Notes: generated by a model not told the origin, from the letters alone. A DNA stretch of 64,000 nucleotides from Pontiella desulfatans (GCF_900890425.1 NZ_CAAHFG010000001.1:1178001-1242000); one strand, 5' to 3'; counted from the first letter of the stretch, positions 1 to 9,231 are shown. Made by a program: numbers and translations.

Positions 1-1
1 G

Positions 2-808
2 TTCATCAACCGCTTCGCGACGAATTCCGCGGTGGCCAACCAGCCGTTCTTTATCTATTGCCCTATGATTCTGCCGCATAATCCCTTTATCGTTCCGCCC
101 GAAACGTTTGGATTGCCAGCTAATAACAACAATGAAAAGGCGCGCCTCATGACCCGCTATCTCGACCAACTGGTGGGCGACACGCTGGATCTGATCCGCT
201 CCGACCCCGCGCTCGCGAAGAATACATTGGTCATCTTTACCGCCGACAATGGAACCCACCGGAGCATCACATCCAGATTCAATGGGGAAAACTTCCAGGG
301 GGCGAAACGCGAAACGCGCGACGCCGGCAACCATGTGGCCTGCGTGGCTTGGTGGGGGGGCGACGGCGGCGGGATTCCCGTCGGCCAAATCAATACCGAT
401 GTCGTGGATATCTCGGATATCATGGCCACGATCACGGAGTGCGCCGGGGTGCCCATCCCGCAGGACTACATCCAGGACGGCCGCAGCTTTCGTTCTCACT
501 TGATGGGCAAGAGCCGCGATCCGCGCCGTTGGACCTACGGCCATTGGAAGCTGAAGGGCAGCGAGGACTCTAAAGTTATTCGATGGGCACGTAATCGCCA
601 CTACTCACTCTATCACGCCGGAGGGACCGCCGACTCGGGGGCGGACAACATTGATCGCTCAGGAAACTTCTACGACGTGGTCAACGATCCCATGGAAACC
701 GAGCCGCTGCCCGAACCCGAACCGGGAACCCGTCTCGCGGCGCTCAAAGCGGAGTTGCAGGCGGTGCTCGACCTCATGGACGCGGATACCGATAGCGGAA
801 ACAACTAA
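2..808 (+). CDS. S1 sulfatase, C-terminal part (cut by window edge)
   Basis: The open frame runs in from base 2 with no start, so the N-terminus and the formylglycine site lie outside the window. The visible part carries the sulfatase metal-site motif FTADNGTH and ends with a typical C-terminal DPMETEPLP segment, in which sulfatases list net product and weight-like values. The shape (TADNGTH followed by a GGGIP-type loop) is closest in this window to the sulfatase at 42,688-43,968. It would remove sulfate esters from a glycan. Its stop codon (TAA, 806-808) touches the next frame, so the two are probably one operon. Sulfatase family is sure; the substrate is not readable. Confidence 0.85.
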   Translation, partial: FINRFATNSAVANQPFFIYCPMILPHNPFIVPPETFGLPANNNNEKARLMTRYLDQLVGDTLDLIRSDPALAKNTLVIFTADNGTHRSITSRFNGENFQGAKRETRDAGNHVACVAWWGGDGGGIPVGQINTDVVDISDIMATITECAGVPIPQDYIQDGRSFRSHLMGKSRDPRRWTYGHWKLKGSEDSKVIRWARNRHYSLYHAGGTADSGADNIDRSGNFYDVVNDPMETEPLPEPEPGTRLAALKAELQAVLDLMDADTDSGNN

Positions 809-849
809 TGGTGATAAGGGAGCGGAAAATGGTTCAAGGAGGAATGGGT

Positions 850-1905
850 ATGGCCAGGTTGTTTGAGCGGGGGTTGAGTTTCGCGTTTATGATCGCATTG
901 GTGGTCCGCGCGGAGGAACCGTTGGATCTCGGTGCTCGAATGCAGCCGGTTCCTCGCGCGGCGGTTTTCCAGGACGAGGGGTGGTTCACGTGGGGTGGCT
1001 CTATGGTGCAAGGCGATGACGGGCGATATTATCTCTGCTATTCGCGTTGGCCCTATGACGTTCAGATGAAGGGATGGATCACCCATTCGCAGATTGCCTG
1101 CGCCGTTGCCGACCATCCGCTGGGGCCGTATCGATTCAGCCACAAGGTGCTGGAAGGGCGGGGGGATGGATTTTTCGATGCTACCATGGTTCACAATCCC
1201 CATATCCATAAATTCGACGGCACCTATTATCTCTACTACATCGGTGCGACGGCGCAGCCTAAGTTCGAGGCCACGCGAAGGACGCAACGGATCGGCGTGG
1301 CGACCGCGCCATCCATCCATGGTCCATGGAAGCGGCTCGACAAGCCATTGCTCGATGTCAGTCCCGATTCCTTCGACAGCCAGTTCACAACGAATCCATC
1401 GGTGGTGGAGCACAACGGGCGCTACGTCATGCTCTACAAATGCCTCGGGAAAAACAAAAAGGTGTTCCATGGCGTCGCCTTTTCCGATTCGCCCACCGGG
1501 CCGTTCAAGAAACATGGGCAGCCGATCTTTACCCACGAAACCCATCCATTCCCGGCGGAGGATCCCTTCATCTTTCCGTATCATGGAAAGCTGCATGCTA
1601 TTTTATCCGACCATGCCGTCTTCACCGGAATCAAGCAGGCGCTTTGCCTGTTTACCTCAGAGAATGGAATCGATTGGGAGCCGGCGGTAATCCCGCTTAT
1701 TTCCGACCGGACGGTTACGTGGGAAGATGGAACGCAGGAAAAGCTGGCCGACCTCGAACGCCCCCAGATCTACTTCGGCGCGGACGGCGAACCCATGGTG
1801 CTGTTTTGCGCGGCCACCCATGTGAAGCGCGCCCCCGGCAACACCTTCAATATTCATATTCCATTAAACAGGGGGCTTCTGCTAAATCCTGAGGAACACG
1901 AATAG
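850..1905 (+). CDS. GH43/GH117-like five-bladed beta-propeller glycosidase
   Basis: A secreted protein of about 351 aa with an N-terminal signal peptide. I chose ATG 850 because AAGGAGG lies 7 bases upstream; the upstream ATG at 808 has no ribosome site. Repeated blade motifs are visible (GGSMVQGDDGRYYLCY, NPHIHKFDGTYYLYY, NPSVVEHNGRYVMLYK, AEDPFIF), with the acidic residues expected in the central pocket of propeller glycosidases. It is a clear relative of the protein at 30,330-31,427 (same ERPQI and FNIHIPL ending) and a more distant one of the two proteins at 13.9-17.3 kb. Likely an exo-acting glycosidase releasing a terminal sugar from a sulfated oligosaccharide. The exact GH family cannot be settled by eye. 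Confidence 0.75.
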   Translation: MARLFERGLSFAFMIALVVRAEEPLDLGARMQPVPRAAVFQDEGWFTWGGSMVQGDDGRYYLCYSRWPYDVQMKGWITHSQIACAVADHPLGPYRFSHKVLEGRGDGFFDATMVHNPHIHKFDGTYYLYYIGATAQPKFEATRRTQRIGVATAPSIHGPWKRLDKPLLDVSPDSFDSQFTTNPSVVEHNGRYVMLYKCLGKNKKVFHGVAFSDSPTGPFKKHGQPIFTHETHPFPAEDPFIFPYHGKLHAILSDHAVFTGIKQALCLFTSENGIDWEPAVIPLISDRTVTWEDGTQEKLADLERPQIYFGADGEPMVLFCAATHVKRAPGNTFNIHIPLNRGLLLNPEEHE

Positions 1906-1916
1906 CCGAACGCAAT

Positions 1917-1993
1917 GTGTAGCACCGAATCTCAATTCGGGGCTCCCTGTGCGAAGGAAAGAACGTCGGATCGGAGTCCGGCGCTACTGTATT
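1917..1993. repeat. REP-like inverted pair between convergent genes
   Basis: Two imperfect copies of a short palindromic element face each other: GTAGCACCGAATCTC on the plus strand, and GTAGCGCCGGACTCC read on the minus strand. They sit in the gap between the convergent genes ending at 1,905 and 2,009 and could fold into hairpins and serve as a two-way terminator. A pair of oppositely oriented REP units is a common intergenic arrangement; the family is inferred only from these two copies. Confidence 0.5.
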
Positions 1994-2008
1994 CTATCGA
2001 TCAATCTC

Positions 2009-3370
2009 CTAGAATTCCCGGTAGGGCTCGCGGATGTATTGGTTGAACTCTGGATGGCTGGTGACGGTGAGCGTTTGGTTATCGCACACGATCTTTTCGC
2101 CGGTCCGGACGGCCAGCACGCCGAGCAGCACCATTTCGGTGAGCGGGCCGGCATAGTCGAAGTTTGAGCAGGCGGGATGTCCGCCTTCCTTGCAGGATTG
2201 GATCCAGTCGGCCGCATGGCCGCCCTCGATGCGCGACAGGGTTTTGGGCGGGACGCCCGCCTTGGCGAATTCGCGCATGGCGGTTTCGGGAATCAGGCGA
2301 ACGCTGGAGGCGTTGTGGCTGGCCAGCATTTTGCCCGTGTCGCCGACAATCAGCTGTCCACCGATGGACGGCCCCATGCTACGCCCTTCTTCCAGCTCGG
2401 CCGGGCGTTCGGGCATGTTGCCACCGTCGTACCAGACCACTTTCACTGGCGGGCGGCTGCCATTGGCGGGGAATTGGTAGGTGACGACGGCGGACTTCGG
2501 GAAGGTTTCCGCCTTGCGTTCTGAGGTTTCGGCGGAGACCCATTCCGGCCAGCCGAGATCCAGCGCCCAGAAGGTGGCGTCGAAAAGGTGGCAGCCCATG
2601 TCGCCGAGCGCTCCCGCACCAAAGTCGTACCAGGAGCGCCATTTTTTCGGCACATAGTTCGGGTGGTAGGGGCGTTTGGGCGCGGTGCCCAGCCAGAGGT
2701 TCCAGTCGAGGGGTTCCGGAGCGACCGGGGTGTCGGTTGGCCGGTCGGTTCCGCAGGGGGTTCCCCAACTGGTCGGACGATCCGTCCAGAGATGGATTTC
2801 GCGAACGGTGCCGATGGCGCCGGCGCGCGTCCATTCCGCCAGCAGGCGGGTGCCGTCGTTGGAATGACCCTGATTGCCCATTTGGGTGGATACGCCATGC
2901 AGGCGCGCGGCTTCGGTCAGCATCCGGCATTCCCATAGCGTGCGGGTGATCGGTTTTTGAACAAAGGCGTGCTTGCCCAGCTTGATGGCGGCCATGGCGG
3001 CGGGATAGTGGGTGTGGTCGGGCGTACTGACGGTCACGGCGTCGATCTGCCCGTCTATTTCCGCGAACATTTTCCGGTAGTCCTTGTAGAGCTTGGCGTT
3101 CGGGAAGGCCTTTGCCATTTTCCGCAGATTGTTTTCATCCACATCGCAAAGCGCCACGACGTTTTCGCCTTTCATCGCTTTGGTGTCGCTACTGCCCTTT
3201 CCTCCAACCCCGATGCAGGCCACGTTCATTTTTTCGCCCGCCGGAATCAAGCGCGGTCGGCGGATATTGGCCGGCGGCATGTAGAATGTCCGTTGGTTGT
3301 TTGCGCAGCCCGACAGCGTTGCCAGTGCGCCCATGCTTCCAATAAAATATCTGCGGTTAATCGTGTTCAT
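2009..3370 (-). CDS. Gfo/Idh/MocA family oxidoreductase, exported
   Basis: A 453-aa NAD(P)-dependent dehydrogenase. The N-terminus is twin-arginine-like and ends in a lipobox-like LSGCANN (NRRYFIGSMG...). The Rossmann motif CIGVGGKGSSD follows, then TPDHTH and the family signature VQKPITRT where most relatives have EKP. It ends with the typical IREPYREF tail. Such enzymes oxidise or reduce sugar hydroxyls with bound NAD(H). It lies downstream of the sulfatase run 7,960-3,497 and could share its transcript across a 126-base gap. It is a paralogue of the proteins at 18,591 and 38,396. Confidence 0.88.
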   Translation of the reverse strand: MNTINRRYFIGSMGALATLSGCANNQRTFYMPPANIRRPRLIPAGEKMNVACIGVGGKGSSDTKAMKGENVVALCDVDENNLRKMAKAFPNAKLYKDYRKMFAEIDGQIDAVTVSTPDHTHYPAAMAAIKLGKHAFVQKPITRTLWECRMLTEAARLHGVSTQMGNQGHSNDGTRLLAEWTRAGAIGTVREIHLWTDRPTSWGTPCGTDRPTDTPVAPEPLDWNLWLGTAPKRPYHPNYVPKKWRSWYDFGAGALGDMGCHLFDATFWALDLGWPEWVSAETSERKAETFPKSAVVTYQFPANGSRPPVKVVWYDGGNMPERPAELEEGRSMGPSIGGQLIVGDTGKMLASHNASSVRLIPETAMREFAKAGVPPKTLSRIEGGHAADWIQSCKEGGHPACSNFDYAGPLTEMVLLGVLAVRTGEKIVCDNQTLTVTSHPEFNQYIREPYREF

Positions 3371-3496
3371 ATGGCGATCCTTGGTTGCGTTTAAAATGTT
3401 TCTATAAAGACGTGCGCGCCTGGCATTTTATGACAGATGCGCCGTTTTGGGGGATGTTTTTGACAGGAGAAGCCGACCCTCGACCATGCTCCTTAT

Positions 3497-5077
3497 TCAG
3501 TTGTCTGTTTTGGGTTTTGTCAACGGGCTTGCTATACGGCCATGCTTCCAGCCGGCGGTCTCCATCGCCTGATGAACCTTCTCTGCTTCCTGTAGGTAGG
3601 CAAGCCGCTTTTCTTTCCAAAAGTCGCCCTTGAAGTATGGCTGCTCGTCGTAGCGATCGTCGCCGGCAATTCTCGGATCTTTCTGCTCGGCGAGTATTTT
3701 ATTCAGCCTGTCCCTGAGCCTGTTCTGCTCTTGGGCATGTTCGGGGTTGCCGGCCAGATTGTTGATGCAATCTGGATCCGCCTTAATGTCGTACAATTCC
3801 TCGGCGGGGCGTTTTGCCCAGGCCAACCGGAGATAGGGTTGAATAGCAGGATTCTCGCATTGATAGATATAGAGCGTCCGCGAAGTGGATCCCCCCGCAC
3901 CATAAAACGTATCCCCCTCCGGCCACCGGCCGGGTTTCAGGTTCCGAATGAACAGATAACGATCCGTGCGGATTGCGCGGCCGGGATAGCCTACATCGTT
4001 TTCACGAACATAGGGGGTGTGGCGTTCCTGGCCGACAACAACGCAATCGCGACTCGCATCGACCCGGCCGGACTTTCCTGACTTCAATATTTCCAGCAGG
4101 CTTCTGCCCGAAACGCCTTTTGGAACGGGCTGCCCGGAAGCCTGGAGAAACGTCGGGGCCAGATCGATCAGGCTGACCAGGTCGTCTACGTTGCGTTTTG
4201 GCGGAACCGGGGTTCCCCAGCGGATCGCCAAGGGCATATGCACGCCGTACTCATAGATATTGGCTTTGGCGCGGCTCCATGGCATGCCATTGTCTGAGGT
4301 GACAACAACCAGGGTGTTGTCCAGTTCGCCGCTCTCTTCAAGAATTTCAAGCATCCGTCCCAGATGAGCGTCGAATCGTTCTATCTCAAGGGCATAGTCA
4401 AGCATGTCGCTGCGCACGCTCACGTCATCGGCAAGGAATTTTGGAACCGCAACCGATTCAAGCGTTTTGCCGGCCTTGAGCCCCGAACCCACCTTGTATC
4501 CCCGGTGGGGCTCCCTTGCCCCGTACCAGAAGCAGAAGGGCTGGCCGGATTTGCGCTCCTTGAGAAAGGACTGGAATGCACCGGTGTAGTTGCCCTTGCC
4601 CTTGCCCTTGCGAAGGGTATAGTCCTTTCCGGCGGGGTTGTCGCCTTCGAACAGTCCGGGCGCCCACCCTTTTCCCGTCATGCCGACATGGTAGCCCACT
4701 TTTTCCAGCAAATCGGTATAGAGCGGAATATCGGTGGGTATTGATGTCCCGTGTACCGCGGCATCGCCATTTTTCCAAGGATTGCGTCCTGTCAAAATGG
4801 ATGCCCGCGTTGGACTGCACTGCGGAGCGGGCGCGAAAGCATTGTGAAAAAGAACGCCTTCGTTTGCGACGCGGTCAAACGCAGGCGTATTGACAAACTT
4901 GCAGCCGTAGGCGCTGGCATGCGGCCAGGACTGGTCATCGGAAATTGCCAGCAGGATGTTGGGCGGTAACGGTTTGTTTGCTTCATCCGACAATTCCGCC
5001 AGAACGCTCGCGCAGGCAGATATCGCAAAAGCCGCAACGATAAAACCTCTTCGTGCTGTACCTTTATGTCTGGCCAA
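3497..5077 (-). CDS. S1 sulfatase
   Basis: A secreted 526-aa sulfatase with a TTG start at 5,077 preceded by GAGGAG. Metal ligands DD are at residues 47-48, the formylglycine site CSPTR starts at Cys87, and TSDNG lies near residue 265. Cys-type sites are matured by FGE or anSME; neither gene is in the window. The C-terminus keeps the ELYDIKADPDC block. It starts 3 bases after the stop of the upstream sulfatase (5,081), so the two are translationally close. General appearance is N-sulfoglucosamine-sulfohydrolase-like, but substrate assignment is a guess. Confidence 0.92.
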   Translation of the reverse strand: MARHKGTARRGFIVAAFAISACASVLAELSDEANKPLPPNILLAISDDQSWPHASAYGCKFVNTPAFDRVANEGVLFHNAFAPAPQCSPTRASILTGRNPWKNGDAAVHGTSIPTDIPLYTDLLEKVGYHVGMTGKGWAPGLFEGDNPAGKDYTLRKGKGKGNYTGAFQSFLKERKSGQPFCFWYGAREPHRGYKVGSGLKAGKTLESVAVPKFLADDVSVRSDMLDYALEIERFDAHLGRMLEILEESGELDNTLVVVTSDNGMPWSRAKANIYEYGVHMPLAIRWGTPVPPKRNVDDLVSLIDLAPTFLQASGQPVPKGVSGRSLLEILKSGKSGRVDASRDCVVVGQERHTPYVRENDVGYPGRAIRTDRYLFIRNLKPGRWPEGDTFYGAGGSTSRTLYIYQCENPAIQPYLRLAWAKRPAEELYDIKADPDCINNLAGNPEHAQEQNRLRDRLNKILAEQKDPRIAGDDRYDEQPYFKGDFWKEKRLAYLQEAEKVHQAMETAGWKHGRIASPLTKPKTDN

Positions 5078-5080
5078 AAC

Positions 5081-6484
5081 CTACTCCTCGGAATAATCCG
5101 CTCCGTTGATGCTGCGCACCACTGAACGCATCCACATATCCAGTTCCTTCTTCATGCGTTCAACACGTTCCTTGTGTTCAGGGTTGGAGGCGAGATTTGT
5201 GGTTTCCATCGCATCGTTGGCCAGGTTGTACAGTTCGAAAACTTCGTCTTGCTTTTTGTTGATCCGGTGCAGTTTCCACGGCCAGTCGTTCCAAGCGGCG
5301 TGCCCGGTTGCCGAGTCTTCCGGGAACTGCGGAAAATCATCGACATCCTTTTTCATGCGGAGGGGATCGTGGGGCGTGGGTTCGCCCGCCTGTTGCTTTT
5401 CCATGATCGCCTTCAGGATCGCATCGCTTTTGGTGGACTGCCCAGACTGGAATCCACCCCAAAAACCCATGGGGCGGGGGCGTTGTGCGGTGGTTCCGTC
5501 GAACACGCCGCTCATGTCGACCCCGTCGAGCGGGTGGGGGAAGTCCGTTTCGACGCCTGCCATGGAAAGCAGGGTGGGAAGCATGTCGAAGGTGTTGACC
5601 GGAACCGCCGAGCGTCCCTTTAGTTTTTTCGCCGGCCATTCGACGATTCCGGGGATACGCAGTCCGCCTTCGTAGATGCTGGCCTTCCTGGCGCGTCCGC
5701 CGGACGTCTCTTCGTTCAGTCCACCATTGTCGCTGCAATACCAAAGAATGGTGTTTTGCTCCATTTCAAGTTCCCGAAGCGCACGGCGCAGGCGGCCGAA
5801 CTGTTGGTCCAGCAGGGTGATCTCCCGGTAGTAGGCCACCATCTTTCCTTTGCCCTTGTAAAGTGCGGGGCCGGAGGGCACTTCCTCGTGGGGGGAGTGG
5901 GGCGAGGGAAACCACGCTACCGCGAAGACCGGTTTTTCGCCATCCTTGTGTTTTTCCAGAAATGCGATGGTGTCGTCGATCAAGATTGCGGAACCCTTGC
6001 CCTTTCGGCGTTCCACCTTCCCGTTGTGGCTGAGGTAGGGGTTGTTGTCGAAAAAGTTGAGGCCGACCGCCCATTCATCAAAACCCATTCCGGACGGGTT
6101 GCATGGCGAGCCGGGTTGTCCCGAACCCAGATGCACCTTGCCGAAGATGCCGGTCGCATAACCAGCGGCTTTCAGCGTTTCGGCAATCGTCCGTTCCTGC
6201 GGGCGCATGTAGCGGCCATGGCTGGTTACCTTGGAACGAATCGGCGTGCGCCCGGTCATGATGCTCGCGCGGGTCGGCGAACAGATCGGGGCTGCGGCAT
6301 AGAAGCGATCAAAAACAAAACCGTCCGCCGCCATGGCATCCAGTTCCGGGGTCTGCACAAACGGATGCCCGTTGTAGCCAACATCGCCCCAACCCTGGTC
6401 GTCCGCCATGACCAAAACAATATTCGGCCGTTCCGCATGTGCAACGGCCACTACAGTCAACAGGGCCAGCAAACCAATCTTCAT
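5081..6484 (-). CDS. S1 sulfatase
   Basis: A secreted 467-aa sulfatase with signal peptide (MKIGLLALLTVVAVAHA). ADDQGWGD supplies the metal Asp pair near residues 28-29, and the modified cysteine is Cys68 in CSPTRASIMTG. WYCSDNGG lies in the middle and the family C-terminal subdomain contains FELYNLANDAMET. AAGGGAAA precedes the ATG. It is in the middle of a close-packed run (gaps of 3 bases on both sides) with sulfatases at 3,497 and 6,488, so it is presumably co-transcribed from the operator at 8,969. It hydrolyses a sulfate ester on a glycan; position and sugar unknown. Confidence 0.93.
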   Translation of the reverse strand: MKIGLLALLTVVAVAHAERPNIVLVMADDQGWGDVGYNGHPFVQTPELDAMAADGFVFDRFYAAAPICSPTRASIMTGRTPIRSKVTSHGRYMRPQERTIAETLKAAGYATGIFGKVHLGSGQPGSPCNPSGMGFDEWAVGLNFFDNNPYLSHNGKVERRKGKGSAILIDDTIAFLEKHKDGEKPVFAVAWFPSPHSPHEEVPSGPALYKGKGKMVAYYREITLLDQQFGRLRRALRELEMEQNTILWYCSDNGGLNEETSGGRARKASIYEGGLRIPGIVEWPAKKLKGRSAVPVNTFDMLPTLLSMAGVETDFPHPLDGVDMSGVFDGTTAQRPRPMGFWGGFQSGQSTKSDAILKAIMEKQQAGEPTPHDPLRMKKDVDDFPQFPEDSATGHAAWNDWPWKLHRINKKQDEVFELYNLANDAMETTNLASNPEHKERVERMKKELDMWMRSVVRSINGADYSEE

Positions 6485-6487
6485 GGA

Positions 6488-7960
6488 TTATTTCCCTTTA
6501 TATGGATGCCATTCGGGGGTGCCGAACCAGTCGTGCATCTCCTTTTCGAACGGGGCGACGATTTCATCGGGTTCAGGGAAGACGCCCTGGTCCTGCATTT
6601 CGACTTCCCAGACGGCGAGTGCGGCGCGCATGGCGACCAAGGCTTCGCGGTGTTCCGGTTTGTCGGAGTTGGCGAGGTTGTTGATTTCGTGCGGATCGTT
6701 CACGGTGTCGAACAGTTGCTCCGGCGCGACCGTCGGCGCCATCAATTCTGCAGGTGCTCCGGTGAGCTTTCCTTCGGCCATCATCTGGCGCATCAGCGGC
6801 TTGATGGGGAAGCACTTTTCCTTGTAGCGGTTGAGCGAGGTGAAGTGGCGGTCGGGATAATAGTTGCGAATGTAGTGATAGCGCTGGCCACGCACGCTGC
6901 GGACGCGGTTGACGGTTTCATCGACCCGGTCGCGGCTGGAAAAGGCATACTGTCTTTCCGGGCCGACCCGGTTGCCAAGAAAGATGCGGCCATGCATGCC
7001 GAGCGGACGCTTGATGCCGGCGAATCCGAGGGTGGTTGGGGTCATGTCGATCAGGCTGACCACTTCATCGCTGACGGTGCCGGGGCGGTAGTTCTTCGGC
7101 GCGGGAAAGTTTTTCGGCCAGTGGATGATCATGGGCACGTGCAGTCCGGTGTCGTAGCACCAGTGGATGCCGCGCGGCTCGATGCGCCCGTTGTCGCCGA
7201 AGAAGACAATGATGGTGTCGTCGGCGACGCCGTCCTTTTCAAGCTGGCGGAGAATCTTGCCAACGGTGCGATCCATGCCGGAAACCGAGTTCAGGTAGCG
7301 TGCCCATTCTAGCCGGACGAGCGGGTGGTCGGGATAGTAGGGGGGCGGGCTGACGTTTTCCGGGGTGGCGATCTTTTCGTGGGTCGGCTCGCCCTTCCAT
7401 TCGACGCGCGGCTGTTGCCAGGTGTTGCGGTCGTAGATGTCGTATTCCGCCTCCAGCGTGTTGATCTGAGCGAAGAAGGGCTGGTTGGCTTTCAGATCTT
7501 CCCATGCGCCGGTGTCGTAGAGCTTGCCTTCGTTGACAAAGTTGAGGTCGAGCTTGCCGGAGCCGACTTCCTCGCCGTTCATCGTTTTGATGTTGGCGGT
7601 GGTGTAGCCGACATCCTTAAGCCGGTGGGTGATCGGCCGCACGCCTTCGGGCAACCGGTAGTCGTCCTCGCGGTGCGAGCGCATGTTGTGGGTGTCGGAT
7701 GTGTTTTGATACATGCCCACAAAAAAGGCGCTGCGCGAGGTTGCGCAAACCGGCGCCGTCGAGAAGGCATGGGTGTAGCGCACGCCCCCGGCGGCCAAGT
7801 TGTCCAGATTGGGGGTCTTGACGTTTTCGGCGCCGTAGCAACCTAGATCCAGCTTCAGGTTTTCGGCGACAATCCAAATAATGTTGGGGCGCTTTTGTTG
7901 CGCGGAGCAAATGGTTGCGGCGGCCGCGACGGCGATAGCGAGACAACGATATGGTTTCAT
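6488..7960 (-). CDS. S1 sulfatase with divergent active-site motif
   Basis: A secreted 490-aa sulfatase. The modification motif is CATSR (Cys72) instead of CxPxR, and the first metal motif reads VAENLKLDLGCYG where most S1 enzymes have ADD. One acidic ligand is therefore replaced by Asn. FFGDNG supplies the later metal residues, and a C-terminal LFDTVNDPHEINNLA block is intact, so this is not a decayed gene. AGGAGAAA precedes the ATG. It is the second gene of the leftward run after the GNAT gene. Related sulfatases with AED in this place exist; whether this one is active, and on what, cannot be read. Confidence 0.88.
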   Translation of the reverse strand: MKPYRCLAIAVAAAATICSAQQKRPNIIWIVAENLKLDLGCYGAENVKTPNLDNLAAGGVRYTHAFSTAPVCATSRSAFFVGMYQNTSDTHNMRSHREDDYRLPEGVRPITHRLKDVGYTTANIKTMNGEEVGSGKLDLNFVNEGKLYDTGAWEDLKANQPFFAQINTLEAEYDIYDRNTWQQPRVEWKGEPTHEKIATPENVSPPPYYPDHPLVRLEWARYLNSVSGMDRTVGKILRQLEKDGVADDTIIVFFGDNGRIEPRGIHWCYDTGLHVPMIIHWPKNFPAPKNYRPGTVSDEVVSLIDMTPTTLGFAGIKRPLGMHGRIFLGNRVGPERQYAFSSRDRVDETVNRVRSVRGQRYHYIRNYYPDRHFTSLNRYKEKCFPIKPLMRQMMAEGKLTGAPAELMAPTVAPEQLFDTVNDPHEINNLANSDKPEHREALVAMRAALAVWEVEMQDQGVFPEPDEIVAPFEKEMHDWFGTPEWHPYKGK

Positions 7961-7984
7961 GAGGTTTCTCCTGGTGGTTGAAAG

Positions 7985-8905
7985 TTAGCCGGATTCCGGA
8001 AGGAAGGTGGGCATGGTGATTCCGTTGGGGCGGAAGGCTTCGCCAAGGCATTGCGCCACGTGGGTTTCGCAGTTGCGCCCGCCAAGACCGTAGACATGCT
8101 GCACAGCACGGTTGAAGCGCCCGGGCAGCAGCAGGACGGGTGTGCGGCCGCGGTGGCGGTCGAGCTCAGCATCGATCAGGGCGATGGCCGCCTCCTCGGT
8201 ACGGGAGGCGCCGGGGCCGATCATGTTGCAGGCCTGCGATGAGCCGGAGGCCAGATAGCCCGTGATATTTCCATCCTCTTCGGCGACCGACAAATGCCAC
8301 AGACCATCCGGGTTGGTGATGAAGTGGGTATAGTCGGTGCGCCGCGAGATGCCGGAAATCTCCAGCTCCAGTTTTGCAATCGCTTCAACATCGGCGAGCG
8401 TGCCGGAACGAACGGCTATGCCGCCATCCGCATTGGGCAATCCCGCTTCCGGAACGTCGACCAGCAGATCCTGATAGAACTCGAACGGCTTTAATCCGGC
8501 GCGGGTGTAGAGCGAATAGGAATCGAGATTCATGCAGCTGGAAACAAGGCGCAAGGGGAGTCCGGCGGCTTCAGCCTGAAAGATGATCTCCGTCAAAAGT
8601 TGCCGGGCGATGCCCTGGCCGAAATGGTCGGACGACACGTTCATGATTCCGAGCGAGAAGTGGGTTTCGCGCCGATGCATAAAGCAGGAGCCGCCAATGG
8701 CGCCGTCTTCATCGACACACAGCAACGCCTCGCTTCCGTCGAGCTGGTTGTACAGGTCGACAAAATCGCGCGTGTGCATTTCCGTGGGCGGGAAGATGCC
8801 CGTTCCAAATTTGTTTTGGTAGTAGGCATTGGTGGAATCGCGAATCAATGTTGCCAATGCGTCGCGGTCTTCGGGTTGCGCGCTTCGGATGGTATAGCTG
8901 CCCAT
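7985..8905 (-). CDS. tandem GNAT acetyltransferase
   Basis: A cytoplasmic protein of about 306 aa with two GNAT folds: residues 1-150 with the acetyl-CoA loop SSDHFGQGIARQLL, and a degenerate second copy at 150-306. I chose ATG 8,905 because AGGGGGAC lies 5 bases upstream. It is the first gene after operator F (8,969-8,998) and is followed 24 bases on by three sulfatases. Acetyl transfer to an amine is the family reaction. In this setting an amino sugar or a metabolite of glycan breakdown is possible, but no substrate can be inferred. Confidence 0.85.
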   Translation of the reverse strand: MGSYTIRSAQPEDRDALATLIRDSTNAYYQNKFGTGIFPPTEMHTRDFVDLYNQLDGSEALLCVDEDGAIGGSCFMHRRETHFSLGIMNVSSDHFGQGIARQLLTEIIFQAEAAGLPLRLVSSCMNLDSYSLYTRAGLKPFEFYQDLLVDVPEAGLPNADGGIAVRSGTLADVEAIAKLELEISGISRRTDYTHFITNPDGLWHLSVAEEDGNITGYLASGSSQACNMIGPGASRTEEAAIALIDAELDRHRGRTPVLLLPGRFNRAVQHVYGLGGRNCETHVAQCLGEAFRPNGITMPTFLPESG

Positions 8906-8944
8906 ATGTCCCCCTAGTTTCAATGTTCTTAGAATAGTCCTGAC

Positions 8945-8950
8945 AAACTA
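8945..8950 (-). promoter_or_regulatory. -10-like box of unit F
   Basis: TAGTTT on the minus strand, 18 bases downstream of operator F and about 40 bases before the GNAT start. The spacing matches the hexamers found after the other operator copies. Confidence 0.4.
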
Positions 8951-8968
8951 TCAGGAAGGGAAACCGCC

Positions 8969-8998
8969 GTCTTGTAAAAAAAAGGCATGGTGGTGTAT
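8969..8998 (-). promoter_or_regulatory. AraC-type operator, copy F
   Basis: 30-bp motif on the minus strand: ATACACC at positions 1-7, ATGC at 11-14 and TTACAAGAC at 22-30. The two TACA half-sites are 21 bp apart in direct orientation. It lies upstream of the GNAT/sulfatase run reading left. Confidence 0.8.
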
Positions 8999-9054
8999 TC
9001 CCCAACACGCGGCAAGATCCACACCAGCCTGCTTTTATTGTGAAGCCTTGGGTC

Positions 9055-9175
9055 GAATGCCCCGCAGCTTGCTGCGATTGATGGGGGGTCGTCGGCCTCG
9101 ACGACTAGCGTGCGCAAGGCACGGAGGCCCTTGCCCCTCCATAGTGATACCCCTCAGCTTGCTGCGGGGAGATTC
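9055..9175 (+). repeat. two direct REP-like hairpin repeats
   Basis: CCCCGCAGCTTGCTGCG near 9,059 and CCCCTCAGCTTGCTGCGGGG near 9,151 are near-identical palindromes in the same orientation. They sit beside the scrambled sulfatase remnant. Conceptual translations of this stretch give repeat-type peptides (SKLRGI), not a protein. Confidence 0.55.
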
Positions 9176-9231
9176 ATTTACCTTGGTGACGGCTTGCACT
9201 TTTGCCACGGAAGCCGCGCCGGGACAAGAGC

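Noticed and set aside
5756-7312. A 518-aa open frame on the plus strand
   Set aside because: Antisense to two intact sulfatase genes; no motif, no ribosome site.
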